Below, in pieces: positions 57,500-64,000 of a DNA stretch of 64,000 bases. The notes beneath the pieces were generated by a model. It worked only from the letters and a program-made list of their open reading frames with translations. It was not told the DNA's origin and searched no databases. Origin of the DNA: Cryptomeria japonica (lineage: Eukaryota; Streptophyta; Pinopsida; Cupressales; Cupressaceae); assembly GCF_030272615.1 (NCBI RefSeq), contig NC_081413.1, positions 610,247,709 through 610,311,708 of the forward strand. The letters are read 5' to 3'. Numbering within the stretch: position 1 is the stretch's first letter; each line of letters opens with the position of its first letter. A program made the translations under genes and the position numbers.

Positions 57500-59700
57500 A
57501 AGCAACTACACTTCGCCTGCCTAACTTCACTTGTAAAAGTAATGAAGCTACTAAGTTTTTTGATAAATTGTTAGTTGAGTTTGGTTTTCACTCGTTGCCT
57601 CTAAGGAGCAATTTTCATAGTAAGGGTTATGCCAGACATATTTTTTATGGTGCAATCCAATATCTCCATGTGCCTCACTTAGAATATTTTTGGGAAGATT
57701 GTATTGATGAGATATAAGTCCTTAGAAGGGATTTCATGGTATTGTCTTTGGAACAGATAGTTGTATTTGATTTATCTCCACCGATGCTTGGAGAGATGCA
57801 GACTGGTGACGGTTCTGAATTGGTTGATGAGTCATATCAGAATGCTATTATAGAACCTTTTTAGTGCCCTAAAGAAGAAGAAAATGTTGACATTAAGTTT
57901 AGAATTGCCCATGTTTTAGATAGAACATATAGATGGCTGGAAAAGAAACTAAGATCTCATACCAGTTCTCCTTGACCAAAGGGGACACTGCAAGAAGGAT
58001 ATAGTTCATCCCAAAGTTTTCAAGGAATGAAGACTAATGCAGTTATGAAATTGACCCCTCAAAGAGATAACTCACAACCTAGAGGGAATGATGAGACCCC
58101 TAGAGGAGATCAGTAATTAAAATCCATTTGCGAGATTGGTACTCTCATCTTACCCACAAGGAGAAGAGAACCCATGCAACAAACACTAATCTTAATTGGT
58201 AAGGTTGATGATAAAGAGACCTTGATTTTTGATCAATTAGAAGGGGAAAATCTCTTGGATTCATTTCTAAATCATTCAGATTTCCAAACTCCTACCATAG
58301 TTTCTTCTCTACCTCCTCCTACCACTATAATTGATACTCCAATCAATACCATTTGTAACACAGTTGTGGCCCAATCTCCTTCTTGGTGTAAATATTTTTG
58401 TTGAAAAGAAGAAAAAGTAGTATATCCTTGTAACAAAAACTTAGATAGACATTGTAGCCAAACCATTAGGAGAGGTACCCAACCCAAAAATGGTAAGATG
58501 AATGGCTAGGATGATTATCGATCCTGAAACATAACATCATATGTTGGAGATTGATGATCATAGAGTGGACAAAAGTGAACATGAAATCATAGAGGGAGAA
58601 TTTAATATAATTGGAATTAATATGGGCCCTTTGACAATTGAAGGGGATATCTATCATGCCAAGTTCTTTGTGAGAAATTTGTCAAAAAGGGTGAAAGCAG
58701 TAGAGAAGAAAAATCAAGAACTAACTTAGCAGTTAAGTACCTTGACTTCTTTTATCCAAACTGATTTGTCTACTAATTCTTAGACTACCAGTTTCTTTTC
58801 AAATGCATCAATTATGAAATATATAAGGTTTGATAAATTAGAGCGACTTAAGAGATCTTAAGCTATTACTATGGCAGTAGACAATTGGGCAAATATGGTC
58901 ATCCTTAATGGCTTAATCTTTCATAGAGAATGGTTTGTGAGCCTACATTTCCCTTAAGCTTAATACTCTCCACCTAGACTTAAGGAATGTGAAGAAGGAA
59001 TCTGGTAGTTTATTAACCATCTTCATAGAATTAGGAAAAAATACTAAAACTCATACTACCATCCTAGTCTTTGAACAAATCATTAATGATCCAACTGAGA
59101 ATAATTTTGTGATTTGAAGAAATATGTTGGAATGGAAACTTCATGTATTAAATGAACTATAGTCACAGATAACCTTGGCCATCACCCAACACATGTCTAC
59201 ATTGAGGGATTTGAAAGGTGATTTCTTCACAATGGGTATCAATATTTTCAAGAAAGGAGAAAAAGAATTGTTGGAGAAGGGGATCATAAGAAGGGAGTTT
59301 CGTAAGAAAGTTGAGGATAGTCTCTCATTGACTAATGTAGGATCTCATTCCCTTGACCAGTTGAGAGATGTAATGAATCTTCTCAATTCAATTAGAGACT
59401 GGGTAAATGATATACCTGAAAAAATAGTGGGAGCTGATTGAAAAATTACAAAATGTAAAACCAAGGTAAACATTAGAGGTATCCTAGCATCTGATATATT
59501 AACTCCGATCATCACCAAATTTAGAGCATATAGAAAAAGGATGAAGGCACAGGTGGCACAACAACATTAGAAGGATGTAATGGGCATACCAACAACTAAT
59601 TAAGAGACAACAATTAATTTACTAGTAGAAGATGAAGAAGTGATAGATGAAGAGATAGAAGAGGACAATGTGGAGCTTTGGATTAGTTGTCTTTTCTGTT
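57500..59700 (+). pseudogene. Plus-strand coding relic of unknown family, coiled-coil rich
   Basis: Begins around SNEATKFFDKLLVEFGFHSL (about 57535), then GYARHIFYGAIQYLHVPHLE and YFWEDCIDEI-VLRRDFMVLS, with a stop inside. Further open parts are 58174-58404 (LIFDQLEGENLLDSFLNHSD), 58541-58729 (LSKRVKAVEKKNQELT, heptad-like) and 59175-59441 (LRDVMNLLNSIRDWV). The distal half switches frames often and carries many stops. The layout (globular N-terminus, linker, coiled coil) resembles the unit at 45790-49200, though I see no sequence match. I recall HVPHLEYFWEDC-like ORFs from conifer repeats; no function is known to me. Confidence 0.45.
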
Positions 59701-61224
59701 ATGTTTTAATTTATGGCTTTTTCTCAAGCTAATGGCTCTGACAGGCTGTTTATTTTTAATTATGCTAGAACTTTAGCTTAACCGGCTATCTCCAAGAAGC
59801 TGTTATTTTTAAGTTTAGATCAATTATGTAGTTAATCTTTAAATATTGGTAGAAAACTAATATCTAAATGTTTTGGTGTTTTTTCAAAAGACATTTGAAG
59901 TGTTTGAATTGAGAGGATTTACTTTGAGCAAACTTTGTGTTGTCATAAGTAGATCTACTTTTATGTTTTGATTCTCTAGTTTCAAAAACTTTCATTGAAA
60001 TTTAATGGAACTTGCAGTATGAGTATTCTAAACATAAACTTTGTGTTATGTTCGGAGTGTTTATTCTTCTTACGTTGAATTTATTGGTTATATTGATGGT
60101 TCAATTCGCAAGAATGGAAGTGATTGGAGCTTTTCGTTATGGTTTATTGTGAAAACACATTGATCTTTGTATGAATGCTAAATACAATGGTACTCATGAT
60201 ATTGTGTTTTATATTTGATTCTCATCCTTTGTTATGAGAGCTAATGAGTTTAGTTTTAGCCTATTTTCCTTTCTAAAAATATGAAGTATCTTTGCCTTAT
60301 TTTCTTTTTAGTTAAAAGAATAATTAAAATTAATTACTTGAATATCATTAAAGGTAGCTGCACCTTATAAAAGAAGCAAAGAGTGGGTATAGGAGATCAT
60401 CATACCTATCTCAACTATTTGTTTCATATTGTCACTTGGTTGGGCATTGGAAGATAGAGTTAAGTGACAAAATATGTATGCCAACAAGCTTAATACAAAA
60501 AAAACATACAATATACTAAAAATCAATTCTAAAGGGGAATATAAGATGATTGAAAATAATAAAATTTAAAACATATGTTAAATTTCTTTGTTTATTAAAA
60601 GAAGATGATCTAAAATAATATAATTTGTGGAAGCTAAGTAATAATCTCGTCAATTATAATTAATTCACATAAAATTAATTATTGTCAAGAGGCATTCTAC
60701 ACTGGTAGCAAGGGCTGGAGTGGAATGGTGTGAATGTGTTAATGTTAACTTTTACTTTTTAGCTTAAATTTGATAACCATTCACATGTCAAAATTTTAAT
60801 ATTAATTATAAACTTAATATTTTTAAAATAAACACCATATAAAACAGAATACACCCTCATCAAAATTATAAGTTTTAGAGATATATAAATATAAAATTAA
60901 AATAAAGATATTTAAAGAAATCTACCATTTCATAATTACAATATTCTTTTTAAAAAATATATTCTATATTTTTTTCATTTTTAATGATTTATTTCGATAG
61001 TGATTAGAAGTTTAAAATTTAAATATAAAAAACTAAATATCAATTATCGAATAAAAAATTTGTATCAGACAAAAAATAAACAAGGTAGATACAATATAAT
61101 TTAAATATTTTTGTATGTAGTAAATATAATTTAATGTGAAATAAAATAATTTAAAGGTAAATAAAATAGTTTCAATTGACATCTCTCGACATTTATTTAA
61201 GAAGTATTTAAGATATCTATACTA
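59701..61224. other. Gene-free AT-rich stretch
   Basis: 59700-60350 looks like an untranslated tail of the preceding relic (T-rich, AAGCTGTTATTTTTAAG). From 60540 it is plain AT-rich DNA. No frames or repeats that I can name. Confidence 0.4.
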
Positions 61225-62720
61225 GTATATACATTCATTTGGATTATAAAAAATAAGTGCATTCAATTGTAAAATGATTTTCCAGAATCTAAGAAATAAA
61301 CAACAAGCACAAATGAATAAAGTCAATCTAGTGTATTAAGATTGCTCAATGATCATGAGAACAAATCCTTGCATAAGTAGGCAAGGAGAAGGAGGTGAGA
61401 TGCTTGGACACAACCACTGAGTAACCCTCCAAGCATGCAACACTTGTAGCCTACTTGACAAGTGTATGAGAAAGTGACAGGTGTGCATTCACAAGGTGTC
61501 TCCACAAGATAGGACACGTGTCTACACCACATGAGGTGAGACAACTAACTCAACTAGCCTAAGTGAACTTAAACTAAGTGTGAAAAGGTCAAACCTAGTC
61601 CTAACTAGTTTGATAATAACCTTATCTAATAAATTGTATCTAGAAATTATAAGAAAATGATGTCTAAAAAATAAAATTTACCAGAAACTAGAATGAATAG
61701 ATGCATGCATATATTTATATGTTTATATAACCTTTGCATATAAGTAAATTAATATCAAATGTTAAATCAACATATCTCTAAATACAACTAAAGTGAACTA
61801 CAATTTAAAGAAGAAAATTGAAATATACACATTTTGTACTCACTAACACAACCTGCTCAATTATGATTCAAATCCTTTTGAAATTGTTAAAATTTTAAAA
61901 ATAATTAATAAAAATAAATACTATTTTTTAATAGACACAATTTTAAAGTAAAAATTTATATCATCATCTAATACAAACTTTCAAAAATATATTAATGAAA
62001 AAGACCCAATTAACTTGTGGATTATAACTATTACAATATTTAGATTATACATGTGTTTAAAATAACATATATTCTATAAAAAAATATTTACATTAGACTA
62101 TTATTAAAATATTTAAAATATATTGGTTATTACAATTTATATGGTCTTTAATAATTAATAGCCATAATATTACATAAATAATTTTTTATTTTTTCAATTA
62201 TAAGTTTAATATATTAAGTTGTGTTTAAATACTTAAATAGATTCTTTAAAAAAATATTGTAGAATTATTGTAATTTACATTATTCAAAATTGAAAAAAAA
62301 TAAGTCACGTAATATTTTAATTTCAAATTATATATATATTTATACATTATTATTGAAAGATTGTATCAACATCTATATTAAAATTGATTCACTTTAGATT
62401 TATTTTTATTAACAAAATTAAATTTAAAACTCAAAACAAAATAAATATATTGAATTTTATTCTAATACATATTAAATTGAAATACATCTTATATTTTTGT
62501 ACATTGTTGGAAGTTTGTATCAACATCTATGATTAAAATTAACTCTATATAGATTGAAAAAAAAGTTCTCATAAATTAAATTTAAAACTCAAAAAGAAAA
62601 TTCAATTTTATTCTAATACTTCTTATCTTGAAGTACAATCAAACAACCTATATAATAGAAATATGAAATAATCTCATATACTACCTATAAATCAAATAAC
62701 CCAACATCATTCACAAACAA
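61225..62720. repeat. Second copy of the AT-rich dispersed repeat
   Basis: Matches 25250-26290: shared TATACATTCATTTGGATT, ATATTTATATGTTTATATAAC, AATATCAAATGTTAAATCAACAT, ATGATTAAAATTAA and ACTACCTATAAAT in the same order. It is interrupted at about 61285-61625 by sequence absent from the first copy and ends at about 62720 against the second LINE. Confidence 0.8.
61285..61625. other. Insertion of about 340 bp in the AT-rich repeat
   Basis: Less AT-rich block (GCAAGGAGAAGGAGGTGAG, ACAGGTGTGCATTCACAAGG, GGACACGTGTCTACACCACA) with no counterpart between the matching flanks at about 25300. The minus frame 61353-61544 is Cys-rich but unsupported. Possibly a small non-autonomous element. Confidence 0.45.
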
Positions 62721-62746
62721 GATGCATATTTGAAAAAAATTGAATA

Positions 62747-64000
62747 ATGGAGGGAATAACACAGCCAGAGGGAAATTTGAATTCTGCTAATGGAGGGAAC
62801 AATGCGCTTGGTTCCTTTGGTCCTGTTGCCTCTGCAACTCAAGGAAAAGTGGTGGATGATGAGGATGAGAGATAGGATGGGGGCCCACGACATCGGGACC
62901 CTCCTCCTAACCGTGAAAATTTGAAAGATTCTTCAAAATCGGGTCCCGAGAGCGTGAAAGCTGACTTGGAAAAGACGATAGAGGTGAAGGCTCTCAAACC
63001 CTAGAACCATCTTTTTGCAAACAAACCCACAGGTAAATCATCCTTCCCCTCTATGGAAGATATTTCTGATAAAAGAATAGGCAAATTTTCTATTGTAGTT
63101 CCAGATATGGTTATCAGTCATAGTATATTTTTAATGGCCTTTTCTCTAGTGGGAAAGTTTGTTGGACCATGACCCAATATTGAGGATGTTAGATCCTTTG
63201 TTAAGAGAAAATGGAGGCCGAAAGGTCAAGTTGATGTTTCTACCCTGTCAAGGGGCTTCTTTGTTTTCTCTTTCTCTTGTGGGGAAGAGCTAGAAATGAC
63301 CTTGAGCAGCGGACCATGGATGTTTGGTAAATCTTCATTATCCCTAAGGAAATGGTCTCCAAATATGGAACTCAATGACTCCTTTGAATCTGCTCCAGTT
63401 TGGGTAAGGCTACCCTACTTGCCGCTTGAATTCTGGGTGGAGGATGTTTTTTAAGGTATCGCTAATTCCTTTGGGGAGCTTGTTGCGATAGACCCTATGA
63501 CCACAACTTCGAAAGAGACTGGTTTATGCGAGAATCTGTGTCAATATCTCTCCGAATATGGACCTTCCTAGCTCTATTGATATAAGCTCCAAACTTGGGT
63601 TATGGGAACAGACTATAGAGCTTGAGTCCCTCCCCTTTGTGTGCTTCTCCTGTAAGAAAGCTGGTCACTGGGCTAAGGCTAATAATCCTCATAAACAGGT
63701 ATGGAGAGAGAAGATTAAAATTAAGGAGGATAGTAGAGTGGAAGGAGGAAGTGGAATTCCTAGTAACCCAAAAGACGTAACACAAGATGATAGGAAATAT
63801 AGTCCTCTTAAGGTTATCCTTCTGAAGGAAGATAAAAAGGTTGAAAATAGTGGATTTGAGATCAAAATAGTCAATGTTTTTGAAGTTTTACAAACTCAGG
63901 AGGAAGAGAATGTAACCATAGAAGAGATTATTGAAGAAGGTGAGATTGATGATATGAATGAATCCCATCAGGAGGCCCTTCAAGTTTTAGTAATGAAAAG
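62747..64000 (+). pseudogene. Second LINE ORF1 (DUF4283 and zinc knuckle), runs off the window
   Basis: Starts MEGITQPEGNLNSANGGNNA at 62747. Stops occur at 62873 and about 63003, 63171 and 63452. There is a DUF4283 body (IGKFSIVVPDMVISHSI, VSTLSRGFFVFSFSCGEE, PWMFGKSSLSLRKWSPNM, VWVRLPYLPLEFW), a frameshift near 63530 and a zinc knuckle CFSCKKAGHWAKANN, in which the last Cys of CX2CX4HX4C is Asn. An acidic tail follows (EEENVTIEEIIEEGEIDD). It is on the opposite strand to the 27.8-54.9-kb LINE and not closely similar to it. ORF2 would lie beyond the window. Confidence 0.85.

Overview
This window is repeat-dominated plant nuclear DNA. Spliced-exon structure, plant-type Ty1/copia and L1 LINE coding regions, a PPR fragment, very long AT-rich stretches, deep nesting of old transposons and almost no intact gene all point to a large, slowly purged plant genome. 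A gymnosperm, probably a conifer, is my best inference; no marker gene proves it. Nearly all coding sequence here is a transposon relic.

Layout. 1-0.94 kb: last exons of an unrecognised spliced gene. 1.2-3.15 kb: a short AT repeat, then five copies of a 359-bp satellite. 4.9-7.85 kb (minus): a 984-codon DDE transposase relic carrying eleven in-frame stops and no frameshift. 7.98-11.76 kb: a foldback element. Its inverted ends are built of GGATATC-type palindromes, the next layer is (GA)n facing (CT)n, and the core is about 2.8 kb of 20-bp modules arranged as serial palindromes. 13.1-23.9 kb (plus): a copia relic split by a 6.8-kb insertion that carries a PPR fragment. 25.25-27.85 kb: AT-rich tandem DNA.

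27.85-54.93 kb is a nest. One minus-strand L1-type LINE lies between two identical 16-bp copies of TTGTACTATCAATATT (27831 and 54931). It was later hit by a 6.67-kb copia element with both LTRs (28758-35425), a 1.39-kb solo LTR with a perfect CTTCT duplication (38288-39673), and a hAT-type block of about 12 kb (about 42.4-54.7 kb). Removing these leaves a LINE of about 6.7 kb, which is normal plant L1 length, and ORF2 stays in one frame across the solo LTR. The hAT block also contains a long minus-strand coding unit of unknown function (45.8-49.2 kb) flanked by CG-rich degenerate arrays that share a 156-bp direct repeat.

54.95-56.64 kb continues the AT-rich array that the LINE interrupted (period about 872 bp). 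56.7-59.7 kb holds two decayed coding units of unknown family, head to head. 61.2-62.7 kb is another copy of the AT-rich repeat. At 62.75 kb a second LINE ORF1 (plus) begins and runs off the window end.

No RNA gene, CRISPR array or bacterial-type regulatory element was seen. The most unusual object is the foldback element. The nest is the most informative history.
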